NCBI GenBank assembly: GCA_020633465.1
Contig: JACKDN010000003.1
Location: forward strand, 62,001-126,000
DNA: 64,000 bases
DNA from: Myxococcales bacterium
Lineage (GTDB): Bacteria; Myxococcota_A; Bradymonadia; UBA7976; UBA1532
Direction of reading: 5' to 3'
Positions 36,840-48,947 of this stretch are shown one piece after another (the stretch's first letter is position 1; every line of letters starts with the position of its first letter). A program made the translations under genes and the position numbers. The notes under the pieces were generated by a model. The model ran no database searches and was not told where the DNA came from. It saw only the letters and a program-made list of their open reading frames with translations.

Positions 36840-37961
36840 TCAGCTTCGCCGCAGGACGGCGGGCAGCACCCACATCGACACCGCGATGACCGCCGCGCCG
36901 AGCACCGCGCTGAGCACGGTGGGCAGGTGCGCCGACAACGAGGGTCCGAAGCCCACCTCGGGCAGGCCGCGCCCGGCGCGCTGCCCGCTGGTGCTGGCCT
37001 GCGCGCGCACCGGGCGGTCGTCGTCGTCGCTGCCGAAGCCCGCGCTCAGGATGAGGCCGTTGCTGCCCGGATCGAGGCGGATGGACAGCGTCCGCTCGCT
37101 GGCCTCCTCGAAGCCGGCGGCCTTCAGGGCGGCGATGACCTTGGGCTGCTCGGCGGCGTAGAGCGCGCGCAGCTCGGGCAGGCGCCGCCCCCGCACCATG
37201 TCGGCCAGCCCCGGGTTGTCGGCGGCCACCCGGCGCGCCTGGGCGTCGACCACCTCGGCGAGCCGCGCGCGGTCGGCGCGGCGCCCCATCTCGTCCATCA
37301 CCGGCACCGCCGCCAGGCCCAAGCCGGCCACCATCACCGCGCCCGCGAGCAGAGGCCGCAGGCGCTGGAAGCCCGGCACCAGCCGCGCGCCGGCGTCGAA
37401 GGTGTCGTTCTTGGCGTGCTCGTCGTGGGCGTTGGCCAGCTGGGCCGCGCGCAGATGCGCCGACTTCTCGACGCCGGTGTCGGCGCCCTCGGCCTCGTCC
37501 CCGCCGGCGGGCGGCGTCGAGGTGGGCTTCGCCGCGTTGGGCGGCGGCGTGCTCGGGCGACGGAGCGGCCCGGTGCCCGGGCGGCCGAGGGGGCCCGTCC
37601 CCGGGCGGCCGAGCGGGCCCGTCCCCGGGCGGCCGAGCGGGCCCGTCCCCGGGCGGCTCAGCGGGCCCGTCGCGCGTCGGTGCCCCGCCTTCTCGGCGGC
37701 CACCTGAAGCGGATCGATGGGCCCGGTGGCGCGCCGCTTGGCGCGCGCCTTCTCCGCGGCCACCTGCAGGGGGTCGATGGGGCCGGTGGGGGGACGCTTG
37801 CCGCCGCTGTCGTCGCTCATGCTCGCCGCCAGGTGATCGCCCCAGGCCGACGCGGCCTCGGTGCTCTGCGGCCCCTCGGCCGCGCCGCGGGTCTCGAGCA
37901 GGCGGCGGCTGCGGCGCCGCTTCACCATGCCCATCCCCTTGTCGTCCTCGTCGTCGCTCAT
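36840..37961 (-). CDS. Membrane protein with Thr-Gly-Pro repeats, unknown function
   Basis: 373 residues. The N-terminal half is disordered and basic/acidic in patches. It holds seven TGPI/TGPL motifs: two in copies of TGPIDPLQVAAEKA and five in octapeptide repeats RPGTGPLG. A first transmembrane helix (LLAGAVMVAGLGLAAVPV, near residue 200) precedes a helical extracytoplasmic domain (~220-330), and a second helix (LSAVLGAAVIAVSMWVLPAVL) ends the chain. I do not recognise the family. The regular TGP motifs could be Ser/Thr-kinase targets read by FHA proteins (inference). The start ATG at 37961 gives an acidic MSDDEDDKG N-terminus. It lies 54 bases upstream of uvrC's 3' end, on the same strand. 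Confidence 0.75.
   Translation of the reverse strand: MSDDEDDKGMGMVKRRRSRRLLETRGAAEGPQSTEAASAWGDHLAASMSDDSGGKRPPTGPIDPLQVAAEKARAKRRATGPIDPLQVAAEKAGHRRATGPLSRPGTGPLGRPGTGPLGRPGTGPLGRPGTGPLRRPSTPPPNAAKPTSTPPAGGDEAEGADTGVEKSAHLRAAQLANAHDEHAKNDTFDAGARLVPGFQRLRPLLAGAVMVAGLGLAAVPVMDEMGRRADRARLAEVVDAQARRVAADNPGLADMVRGRRLPELRALYAAEQPKVIAALKAAGFEEASERTLSIRLDPGSNGLILSAGFGSDDDDRPVRAQASTSGQRAGRGLPEVGFGPSLSAHLPTVLSAVLGAAVIAVSMWVLPAVLRRS
37561..37680. repeat. Five tandem 24-base repeats inside the TGP-repeat protein gene
   Basis: Five head-to-tail 24-base units at 37561-37584, 37585-37608, 37609-37632, 37633-37656 and 37657-37680. Units three and four are identical; the outer ones have diverged. They code for RPGTGPLG-type octapeptides. 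A second pair of ~60-base repeats (near 37687 and 37747) encodes TGPIDPLQVAAEKA twice. The unit is a multiple of three, so copy-number change would keep the frame. Confidence 0.9.
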
Positions 37962-38015
37962 CGGCGTGCCCCCCGGGCGGCATCATAGTACGCCCACCGC
38001 GCGGGACAAGCGGCC

Positions 38016-39859
38016 TCACCCCGCCGCCTCGAGCGCGTCCTTCACCACGGCGGCCAGCCGGGGGCCCATGCCCTCGACGTCGGCGAGCGCCTCGAGGCTG
38101 GCCGCGCGCACGCCGGCCACGCTGCCGAAGGCGCGCAGCAGCGCCCGGCGCCGCGCCGGGCCCACGCCGGGGATGGCGTCCAGCGCGCTCTTCAGGCGGT
38201 CGGAGTCGCGCACCTTGCGGTGGAACGTGATCGCGAAGCGGTGCGCCTCGTCGCGCAGCTGCGTGAGGATGAAGTACTCGTGGGTGTGCGGATCGAGGCG
38301 CACCGGATCCTTCACCCCGGGCAGGAACACGCGCTCGGACGACCGCTGCACCGGGCCCTCGCGCGCGCCGGCGTCCACCACCCGCGACTTCGCGAGGCCC
38401 ACCACGTCGACCCCGACGATGCCGAGATCCTCGAAGACGGCGGTGGCGACGCCCAGCTGCCCCTTGCCGCCGTCGACCACGATCAGATCGGGCAGATCGG
38501 CGTCGGCGAGCCCGCGCTGGAGGCGGCGCATCAGCACCTCGCGCATCATGCCGAAGTCGTCGGTGCCCTCGACCTCGCGGATGCGGTAGTGGCGGTAGCC
38601 GGCGCGCTGCGGCACGCCGCCCTCGAAGGTCACGCGCGAGGCCACCGCGGCGTCGCCCTGGAAGATCGAGATGTCGTAGCACTCGATGCGGTAGGGCAGG
38701 TTGGCCAGCTTCAGGCGGCGCTTCAGGCGGACGAGCCCCTCGTCGCGCACGGCGTCGCTGCGGCGGGCCTGGAAGAAGGCGTGCTCGGCGTTGCGGGCGG
38801 CCATGTCGAGCAGGCGGCGACCGGCGCCACGTTGGGGCACCTTCACCACCACGCGGCGCCCGCGCAGATCGCCCAGCCGCTCGGTCAGCGCGGCCTGCCC
38901 GTCGGCCTCGACCGGCAGCAACACCTCGTCGGGCACCGGGTTGCCGCCGCTGTAGAACAGGTTGCAGAAGGTGCTCAGCACCTCGGCGTCCGGCGTGCCC
39001 TGCTGCTCGAAGCCGAAGGTCTTCGACCCCACGAGGCGCCCGCCGCGCACCTGCAGCATCGCCAGCTCGAGCAGGCCCCCCTCGCGATACAGGCCGTAGA
39101 CGTCGCGGTCGATGTCCCGCCCCTCCACCACCTGCTGAGGCTGAAGGCTGCTCTCGATGGCGCGGATCTGGTCGCGATGGCGGGCGGCGCGCTCGTAGCG
39201 CAGGTCGGCCGCGGCCGCCTGCATCTTGTCGTTCAGCGCGCGCACCAGCTCGCCGTGGCGCCCCTGCAGGAAGAGCACGACGTCCTGCACCTGCGCGGCG
39301 TAGTCGTCGCGATCCACCGGCAGCACGCAGGGCCCGGGGCAGCGCTTGATCTGGTACTGCAGGCAGGGCCGCGAGCGGTTGCGGAACGTGAGATCGTCGC
39401 AGTTGCGCAGCTGGAAGTGCCGCTCGACCAGCTTCAGCGTCTCGCGGATGCGGCTGGCCGAGTGGTAGGGGCCGAAGTACTTCGCGCCGTCCTTCTTGGG
39501 GCGCCGCACGACGTCGATGCGTGGCCAGTCCACGCGATCGTCGATGCGCAGGTGCAGGAAGTTCTTGTCGTCCTTCAGCTCGACGTTGAAGCGGGGCTGG
39601 TGGCGCTTGATCAGCTCGTTCTCGAGGATCAGCGCCTCCTTCTCGTTCGACGTGAGGATGACCTCGATGTCGTCGAGGAAGCGGTCGAGCAGGCCGACGA
39701 AGAAGCGGGTGTCGCTGGTGGCGCCGAAGTACTGGCGCACGCGGGCGCGCAGGTTGGCGGCCTTGCCGACGTAGATGACCTCGCCGTCGGCGGCCCGCAT
39801 CAGGTAGCACCCGGGATCCGTCGGGATGCGGTCGATGTCGGTCTTGGGGTCGAAGGGCA

Positions 39860-39860
<1 letters not shown>
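38016..39860 (-). CDS. uvrC: Excinuclease ABC subunit C
   Basis: 614 residues, the nuclease that makes both incisions in nucleotide excision repair. The N-terminal GIY-YIG domain (PGCYLMRAADGEVIYVGKAANLRARVRQYF, residues ~17-46) makes the 3' cut. A CxxYQIKRCPGPC-type Cys cluster near 165-175 follows, and the UVR helical motif (~200-235) binds UvrB. The RNase H-like domain holds DLPDLIVVDGGKGQL near 460, and the tandem helix-hairpin-helix repeats near the C-terminus (LDAIPGVGPARRRALLRAFG) make the 5' cut possible. The ATG at 39860 overlaps the uvrB stop by one base. It ends the cNMP-cysS-uvrB-uvrC operon. Confidence 0.96.
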
Positions 39861-43352
<3,492 letters not shown>

Positions 43353-43353
<1 letters not shown>

Positions 43354-44615
43354 CAGTCGGCGTCCTCGAAAAAGGCGTCGTCCTCGAAGATGAAACGGTT
43401 CTCGGCCACCCGATCGGCCCCGAGGGCCTTCAGCCGCTCGGCCACCTCGGGGTGGGCCGCGCGCACCGCGGCGAACGCGTCGGCGCCGAGGACGTCCAGT
43501 CGACCGTCGCGCGTGGTGCGCACGGTGGCCGTCGCGGGCTCGCCCGTCAACAGCGCGATCTCACCGAACACTTCCCCGGGCCCCAGCGTGGCCACCTGCA
43601 CCGCCTCGTCGTCGCCCTCGCGCCGGTGCACGGTGACCTCGCCGTCCACCACCAGCCACAGATCGCCGGCCGGCGCGCCCTGCTCCACCAGCACCGCGTC
43701 GGCCGGCACCTCGCGGGCCTCGAAGCCGCGCAAGAGGGCCGCGCGGGCGCCCGGCGACAGATCGCGGAACAGCGGTGAGGTGTCGACCAGCGTGGCCAGC
43801 AGCCGCTGCCGCGTGAAGCCCTCGAGCACGTCGGCGACTCGAGGTTGCTGCGCCGCGACCGCGCGCAGGGCGTCGAGGGGCACCCGCACCGCCTCGACCT
43901 CGTCGGCGGCGCGCACCGTGGCCGCGCGCGGGCGGTCGAGCACCAGGGCCATCTCGCCCACCAGGCCACCGGCGGTGACGCGCCCGAGCACGATGTCGCC
44001 CCGATCGGGATCGTCCTTCACCACCTCGAGCGCGCCGTCGGCCACCAGGTACAGCGAGTCGCCCGCCGCGCCCTCGGCCAGCAGCACCTCGCCGGGGGCC
44101 AGCGACACGCGCTCCAGCGCGGGCGCCAGCGCCTCGAACGCCGAGACGTCCAGCAGCGACAGCAGCGGCATCGGGGGCAGCGCCGCCGGGGGCGTGGGGG
44201 TCCAGGGCGGCAGCGCCGCGGCGGGATCGTCGTCCGGCACGGACGTCGGCGTCGGGGGCAGAGGCGGCCGGGGAGGCGCGCCGGCCGCGAGGCGGGGCGA
44301 GCCGGCCAGGTAGTCGGCGAAGCGGGCGGCCAGCCCCTCGGTCTCGAGCGCCAGCGCCGCCACCAGCGCCGCCAGCGGCTCGCCGTCGGCCTGCGCGGCG
44401 TCGAGCACGTCGGCCCGCACCTCGGCCGCGCCGACCGGATCGTCGGCGGCGTCGAGGGCGTCGGCCAGCCGCAGGCGCCACCGCGCGGCGGCCGGCTCGG
44501 CGCGCACCAGCCGCCGCCAGCCGCCGAGCGCCGCCTGCGCCTCACCGGCCGCCTGCGCTGCGCGCGCCTCGGCCGCCACCAAGCCCCTCTCGTCCGGCGC
44601 CGCCTGGTCGCTCAT
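43353..44615 (-). CDS. Protein with two cyclic-nucleotide-binding domains
   Basis: 420 residues. An Ala/Arg-rich helical N-terminus (TPR-like, ~10-110) and a Pro-rich linker lead to two tandem cNMP-binding domains. In domain 1 (~150-265) the phosphate-binding cassette reads GEMALVLDRPRAATV and keeps the key Arg. In domain 2 (~275-395) it reads GEIALLTGEPATATV, where Ala replaces that Arg, so ligand binding there may be lost. There is no DNA-binding helix-turn-helix and no kinase domain, so it is probably a regulatory subunit or adaptor. It leads the cysS-uvrB-uvrC operon with a one-base overlap. The ligand is unknown. Confidence 0.85.
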
Positions 44616-44691
44616 CGAAGCCCCCCTCCCGCGTGGTGGGGCATCTTAATGCGTCGGCCCCGCGGGAGAAAGCGGCCGCCGGGGGCCGGAG

Positions 44692-44720
44692 TTGACCCCT
44701 GCCCGGTGCCGTGTGAGACT
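44692..44720 (+). promoter_or_regulatory. Possible promoter of the zinc-ribbon gene
   Basis: TTGACC (44692-44697), a 17-base spacer, GAGACT (44715-44720), 50 bases before the ATG; a CGGAGGA ribosome-binding site follows at 44758-44764. Confidence 0.4.
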
Positions 44721-44770
44721 CGGCGTCGCGTCGACCTTCGCGGACGGGCCGCTCGCCCGGAGGAACCTCG

Positions 44771-45940
44771 ATGATCAGCTGTCCCTCGTGCACGCAGGAG
44801 TCCCCCGACGGATCCCTCCACTGCGTGCACTGCGGCCACCGACTCGCGCCCGAGCAGGCCGCCGAGAAGACGCAGTTCGGCATGCCGATGCTGCGGCCGG
44901 CGCCGGCGAGCGCGAAGAGCAGCGGCCCCCAGACCACGCAGTTCGGCGCCGAGGATCTCGCGCGCCTCGCCGCGGCCACCAAGGACGAGGCCGCCGACGA
45001 GGAGGCCGCGCGCCAGGCGGCGAGCCCCCTGGCTGGGCTGCCCCGGCCGCGCGTGGCCTCGGCCCCGTCGCCCCTGACCGAGGGCCTGAAGAAGCCGGTC
45101 AAGGTGGACACCCGCCCCAAGCCGTCGGCGCGCAGCACCGTGATCGGCATGCCGCTCTTCGGCGCGACGCCCGCGCCGGGCACGGCGGGCGACGCGGACG
45201 CCGCGCCGCCTGAGGCCGCGGAGCCCGCGCCGGCCGCGTCCGCGCCGGGGGCGCCGCCATCCTGTCCCTGGACGCGTTGGACATGCCGGGCGGGGGTACC
45301 CCGCGCCGGAGCCGACGCTGGCGATGTCGTCGCCGGTGGACGACACCACCCAGCCCACCAGCGCGGGCGACGACCAGGCGACGCTGGCCATGCAGACGCC
45401 CCTGAGGCCGGCGGCCGAGGGTGGGCATCCCCCCACCGAGCTCGCGCAGCCGGCGTTTGCAGCGCGCCCAGGACGCGCCGACGCAGCCGAAGGTGCCCGC
45501 GGCGGCCAACCCGGCGCCAGCGCCGGCGCCGAACCTCGCCAAGCCGGCCCCGGCGACCGGCCCCGCGAAGCCCGCGGCGGCGGCGCCGCCCGGCGGGATC
45601 GCCCCGCCCGGCCCCCGCGGCGTCCCCCGCGCCGAGGGCCGCGCCGAGCGCGCCGGCCGACGACGAGGCCGAGTCCGGCGGCGGCATGTCCCGCGGTCTG
45701 GCGGCGGCCATCGGCCTCACGCTGCTCGGGCTGTTCACCTACCCGGTGGCCAAGGCCTGGTTCTGGGAGGTGTTCGGTGGCCTGAGCGGCCTGCCGCTGG
45801 TGTACTTCATCGGCGTCGGCGCCACCGGCCTGGTGGCGCTGCTGGCGGCGGTGCTGCCCATCGCCAACGGCGCCCGCATCGGCCTCTCGGTCGTGATGGG
45901 CCTGCTCGGCGTCGCCTGCCTCTTCCTGTTCGGGTACTGA
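44771..45940 (+). CDS. Zinc-ribbon membrane protein; middle third is frame-scrambled (likely homopolymer indels)
   Basis: As read it gives 389 residues. The N-terminus is a zinc ribbon (CPSC at 4-7, CVHCG at 18-22) followed by phospho-motif-like repeats KTQFGMPML, TTQFGAEDL and STVIGMPLFG. The C-terminus has four hydrophobic helices (LAAAIGLTLLGLFTYPV to LGVACLFLF). Between ~45250 and ~45620 the open frame codes for Arg/Pro-rich sequence without coding character, whereas other frames continue the same style: SLDALDMPGGG in a second frame, TLAMSSPVDDTTQPT...ATLAMQTP in a third, then KVPAAANPAPAPAPNLAKPA back in the second, and the original frame resumes near 45620. Each switch lies at a run of 5-6 G or C. 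The true protein is probably the spliced-frame version; function unknown. Confidence 0.65.
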   Translation: MISCPSCTQESPDGSLHCVHCGHRLAPEQAAEKTQFGMPMLRPAPASAKSSGPQTTQFGAEDLARLAAATKDEAADEEAARQAASPLAGLPRPRVASAPSPLTEGLKKPVKVDTRPKPSARSTVIGMPLFGATPAPGTAGDADAAPPEAAEPAPAASAPGAPPSCPWTRWTCRAGVPRAGADAGDVVAGGRHHPAHQRGRRPGDAGHADAPEAGGRGWASPHRARAAGVCSAPRTRRRSRRCPRRPTRRQRRRRTSPSRPRRPAPRSPRRRRRPAGSPRPAPAASPAPRAAPSAPADDEAESGGGMSRGLAAAIGLTLLGLFTYPVAKAWFWEVFGGLSGLPLVYFIGVGATGLVALLAAVLPIANGARIGLSVVMGLLGVACLFLFGY

Positions 45941-45977
45941 CGTCCGCGACCCCGCGTCGGGCGTCCCGTGCCGACGA

Positions 45978-45993
45978 TGTTTCACGTGAAACC
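45978..45993. promoter_or_regulatory. parS centromere site 1
   Basis: TGTTTCACGTGAAACC matches the ParB-binding consensus TGTTTCACGTGAAACA at 15 of 16 positions, with the palindromic core GTTTCACGTGAAAC intact. It is intergenic, 38 bases past the zinc-ribbon gene. ParB nucleates here for chromosome segregation. Confidence 0.93.
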
Positions 45994-46055
45994 TCTGCAG
46001 CGGGACGGCACGGCGGCGGGTGTACCGGCTGGCCGATCCGGCTAGAGTACCGCCG

Positions 46056-46994
46056 ATGAGACTCCGCCTGCCCCCTGCCCTGCCCGACGCGCCCCGGGTG
46101 CGCGTGGTGATGCCCTGCGGTGACGTCGGCGCCACGCACGGCGCGGCCCTCGAGGCGGGGCGCGCCGCGCTGACCGCCGCGCTGGGCCCCGGCGCCGAGG
46201 TCGAGTGGGCGCCGGGGCGAGAGCACGCCGCGTGGCGGGGCTACCTCGCGGGCCGAGACGAGGCGCGCGCCGCCGAGCTCGTCGACGCGCTCACCGCGCC
46301 GGACGTCGACGCCGTGTGGATCGCCCGCGGGGGCAGCGGCGCGGCGCGCGTCGTGGATCACGTCGTGGACGCCGTGCGGCGCCACCCGCCGCGCGTCCTC
46401 GTGGGGTTCAGCGACGCGACCGCGCTGCTCCACGCGCTCACCGCGCGGCTCGGATGGGTCACGTTCCACGGCCCCGTGGTCACCTCGATGGGCCGGGCTG
46501 GCAGCCTGCACGTGCAGCTCGACGCGGCGGTCGACCTGCTGCGCGGGCGCCAGACGCGCGTGCCGCTGCCGGCGCCCCACGCGGGCCCCACCCTCGAGGG
46601 CCGCCTGATCGGCGGCAACCTCACCGTGCTCGCGAGCCTCGTGGGCACGCCCACCTTCCCCATCGGCGCCGTACCCGACGCCCTGTGGCTGCTCGAGGAC
46701 GTCAACGAGTTCCCCTATCGGCTGGACCGCTGCTTCACTCAGCTGCGGCGCTCGGGCGCCTTGACGGGCGCGCGCGGGATCTGGCTCGGCGACCTGGGCC
46801 TGAAGCCGGAGAAGGACCGGGTCGCGCGCGCCGCGCTGCGCGCCGACGCGGCGCCACTGCCCTTCGCGGAGGGCGCCCCCGCCGGCCACCGGGGCCCTCT
46901 GGCGTTGCTGCCCTTCGGTGCGCGCGTGCGCGTCGAGGCCGGCGCGTCCTCGCTCGAGCTGCTCGAGCCATGCGTGGAGCGCGGCCGTGGCTGA
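46056..46994 (+). CDS. LD-carboxypeptidase, peptidase family S66
   Basis: 312 residues, no signal peptide, so probably cytoplasmic. S66 enzymes remove the terminal D-Ala from recycled murein tetrapeptides. The catalytic triad is visible: Ser119 in GFSDAT, Glu213 in LLEDVNEFPYRLDR, and His277 in AGHRGPLALLPFG; WIARGGSG (88-95) is the family Gly loop. The ATG at 46056 was chosen; TAGAGT lies seven bases upstream and may be a -10 box for a leaderless mRNA. A GTG at 46020 is a weaker alternative. It overlaps the following hydrolase by eight bases. With nagZ and mltG in the window it suggests active peptidoglycan turnover. Confidence 0.88.
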   Translation: MRLRLPPALPDAPRVRVVMPCGDVGATHGAALEAGRAALTAALGPGAEVEWAPGREHAAWRGYLAGRDEARAAELVDALTAPDVDAVWIARGGSGAARVVDHVVDAVRRHPPRVLVGFSDATALLHALTARLGWVTFHGPVVTSMGRAGSLHVQLDAAVDLLRGRQTRVPLPAPHAGPTLEGRLIGGNLTVLASLVGTPTFPIGAVPDALWLLEDVNEFPYRLDRCFTQLRRSGALTGARGIWLGDLGLKPEKDRVARAALRADAAPLPFAEGAPAGHRGPLALLPFGARVRVEAGASSLELLEPCVERGRG

Positions 46995-48111
46995 GGCCCT
47001 CCGCCTGCCCCACCTGCTGCGCCAGGGGGTGGCCCAGCACGTCGCCCCGGCGATCGCGTTCGGCATCGCGACCGCAGACGGGCAGCGGGGCACCTGGTTC
47101 GCGGGTCACCACGGCCCCGACCGCACCGGCCGGCCCTGTGACGCGCTGTCGCGCTTCGATCTGGCGTCTCTGACCAAGCCGCTCAGCACCACGGCCTGGT
47201 GCATGCGGCTGGTGGACGCGGGGCGCCTGGCCTTGGACCAGCCGATCGGCGACCACCTGCCGGTCGACGACGCGGCCCTGGCCGGCTGCCCCCTCTGGCG
47301 CCTGCTGAGCCACACGACGGGGCTGCCGGCGCACCGGCGCTACTACGAGGGTCTCGGGCCGACCGTCCTGCGCACCGGCCGCTTCGCCCAGGCCGAGCGG
47401 GCCCTGCGCCGCATGCTGGCCGCCACCCCGACCGAGGTGGCGCCCGGGCGACGCGAGATCTACTCCGATTTGGGCTTCCTGCTGCTGGCGTGGATCTGCG
47501 AGCGGGCCGACGCCCCCCTCGCCTCGATCTGGCGCACGCTGCCGGGGCACGACGCGCCCGAGCGGGGCCTGCACTTCCGGCCCCTGCCCGCGCCGGGCGA
47601 CGATCGCGATCTGTACGTGCCGACCGAGCGGTGCCCCTGGCGTGGCCGCCTGCTGCAGGGCGAGGTGCACGACGACAACGCGTGGACCCTCGGCGGCGTC
47701 GCGGGCCACGCCGGCCTGTTCGGCACCCTCGACGCCACCCTCGACACCGCGCTGCGCTGGCTGCGCGCCCTGCAGGGCGACGACGCCGCGCTCGGCCTGC
47801 CCGCCGAGGCGGTGACCACCTGGTGCGATCGCCGGTGGATGCACCCGCACGGCACGCGCGTCCTGGGCTGGGATACGCCCACCCCGGGCGCCTCGACCAG
47901 CGGGGCGCACTTCGGGCGCCGATCGATCGGGCACCTCGGCTTTACGGGCACCTCGCTGTGGATCGACCCCGCGGCCGGCGTCGCCATGGTGCTGTTGACC
48001 AACCGGGTGTGCCCCAGCCGTGACAGCGCCGGCATTCGTGCGTATCGTCCGGCGCTCCACGACGCTGGGTGGGCCTGGCTGCGCGCCCGGTCGCCCGAGC
48101 GTTTCACGTGA
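46987..48111 (+). CDS. Beta-lactamase-fold serine hydrolase (beta-lactamase/class C PBP family)
   Basis: 374 residues, no signal peptide from the chosen start. The catalytic SxxK is SLTK (61-64) in FDLASLTKPLS. The second motif YSD (in REIYSDLGFLLLAW) replaces the usual YxN. The third, GHLGFTGTSLW near residue 320, is the HxG-type box of class C enzymes and esterases. Such proteins act on D-amino-acid peptides or esters; substrate unknown. The GTG at 46987 overlaps the LD-carboxypeptidase stop by eight bases. The last codons and stop TGA (48109-48111) lie inside parS site 2, so the parS palindrome encodes the C-terminus ERFT. Confidence 0.85.
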   Translation: MAEALRLPHLLRQGVAQHVAPAIAFGIATADGQRGTWFAGHHGPDRTGRPCDALSRFDLASLTKPLSTTAWCMRLVDAGRLALDQPIGDHLPVDDAALAGCPLWRLLSHTTGLPAHRRYYEGLGPTVLRTGRFAQAERALRRMLAATPTEVAPGRREIYSDLGFLLLAWICERADAPLASIWRTLPGHDAPERGLHFRPLPAPGDDRDLYVPTERCPWRGRLLQGEVHDDNAWTLGGVAGHAGLFGTLDATLDTALRWLRALQGDDAALGLPAEAVTTWCDRRWMHPHGTRVLGWDTPTPGASTSGAHFGRRSIGHLGFTGTSLWIDPAAGVAMVLLTNRVCPSRDSAGIRAYRPALHDAGWAWLRARSPERFT

Positions 48112-48115
48112 AACG
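48100..48115. promoter_or_regulatory. parS centromere site 2, overlapping the hydrolase stop codon
   Basis: CGTTTCACGTGAAACG carries the full palindromic parS core at 48101-48114. The TGA in its right half is the stop codon of the upstream hydrolase gene, so the site is partly coding. Confidence 0.93.
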
Positions 48116-48131
48116 AGGATCGAACGCCCCG

Positions 48132-48947
48132 ATGAGCGCGCTTCCCTACCCCGCCGAGCTGGCGGTGGCGCAGCACGCCGCCGCCATCGCGGGCCGCCTG
48201 ATCGCCGCCGCCTGGGATCGCGGGGTCGACGTCTCGTTCAAGGGCGACGTGGATCTCGTCACCGAGACCGACCGCGCCGCCGAGGCGGCGATCGTCCCGC
48301 TGCTGGCCCAACACTTCCCCGCCGACGCGATCGTCGCCGAGGAGGGCAGCGGCCGCGCCGGGGGGCCCCGCGCGTGGCACGTCGATCCCCTCGACGGCAC
48401 GACCAACTTCAGCCACGGCTTCCCCCACTTCGCGGTGTCCATCGCCCTGGTCGACGACGACGGCCCGCTGGTGGGTGTCGTGCACGAGCCGCTGAGGCGC
48501 TGGACCTTCAGCGCGACGCGCGGCGGCGGGGCGTGGCTCGACGGCCGGCGCCTGTCCGTCTCGGACACCGCCACCCTCGACCGCGCCCTCACCGCGACCG
48601 GCTTCCCCTACGACCGCCGGACGGCGCGCGACAACAACGTCCACCGGGCGGACGCGGTCCTGCGCAGCGCCCAGGGGCTGCGACGTGCCGGCGCCGCGGC
48701 CCTCGATCTCGCCTTCGTGGCCGCCGGCTGGCTCGACGTGTTCTGGGAGGACCGGCTGTCCACCTGGGATCTGGCCGCCGGCGTGCTGTTGGTGACCGAA
48801 GCCGGTGGGCGCGTCACCGCGCGCGACGGCGAGCCGCTGGTGCTGGACGCCGGCGACGTGCTCGCGTCCAACGGGCGGATGCACGACGCGGCGGCCGCGT
48901 GCCTGCGCGCCGCCGACGCACGATTCAACGCTGGAGTGACCCCATGA
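48132..48947 (+). CDS. Inositol monophosphatase family protein
   Basis: 271 residues. Metal-binding motifs are clear: EEGSG (near 74), WHVDPLDGTTNFSHGFPHFAVS (near 83-105) containing the DPLDGT signature, and WDLAAGVLLVTEAGG (near 215-229). The family dephosphorylates inositol phosphates, histidinol phosphate, 3'-phosphoadenosine phosphate or fructose bisphosphate; the sequence does not decide which. The ATG at 48132 lies just after parS site 2; a longer start at 48069 would run across the parS palindrome and was rejected. It overlaps the downstream lipoprotein gene by four bases (ATGA). Confidence 0.88.
   Translation: MSALPYPAELAVAQHAAAIAGRLIAAAWDRGVDVSFKGDVDLVTETDRAAEAAIVPLLAQHFPADAIVAEEGSGRAGGPRAWHVDPLDGTTNFSHGFPHFAVSIALVDDDGPLVGVVHEPLRRWTFSATRGGGAWLDGRRLSVSDTATLDRALTATGFPYDRRTARDNNVHRADAVLRSAQGLRRAGAAALDLAFVAAGWLDVFWEDRLSTWDLAAGVLLVTEAGGRVTARDGEPLVLDAGDVLASNGRMHDAAAACLRAADARFNAGVTP

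Noticed and set aside
37561..37680. CRISPR-like array
   Set aside because: The 24-base repeats are head to tail without unique spacers, no cas genes are nearby, and they encode a repeated octapeptide within a clear reading frame.
45240..45630. Programmed ribosomal frameshifting in the zinc-ribbon gene
   Set aside because: Four shifts in both directions would be needed, all at plain homopolymers and without slippery-site plus pseudoknot architecture. Consensus error is the simpler reading.
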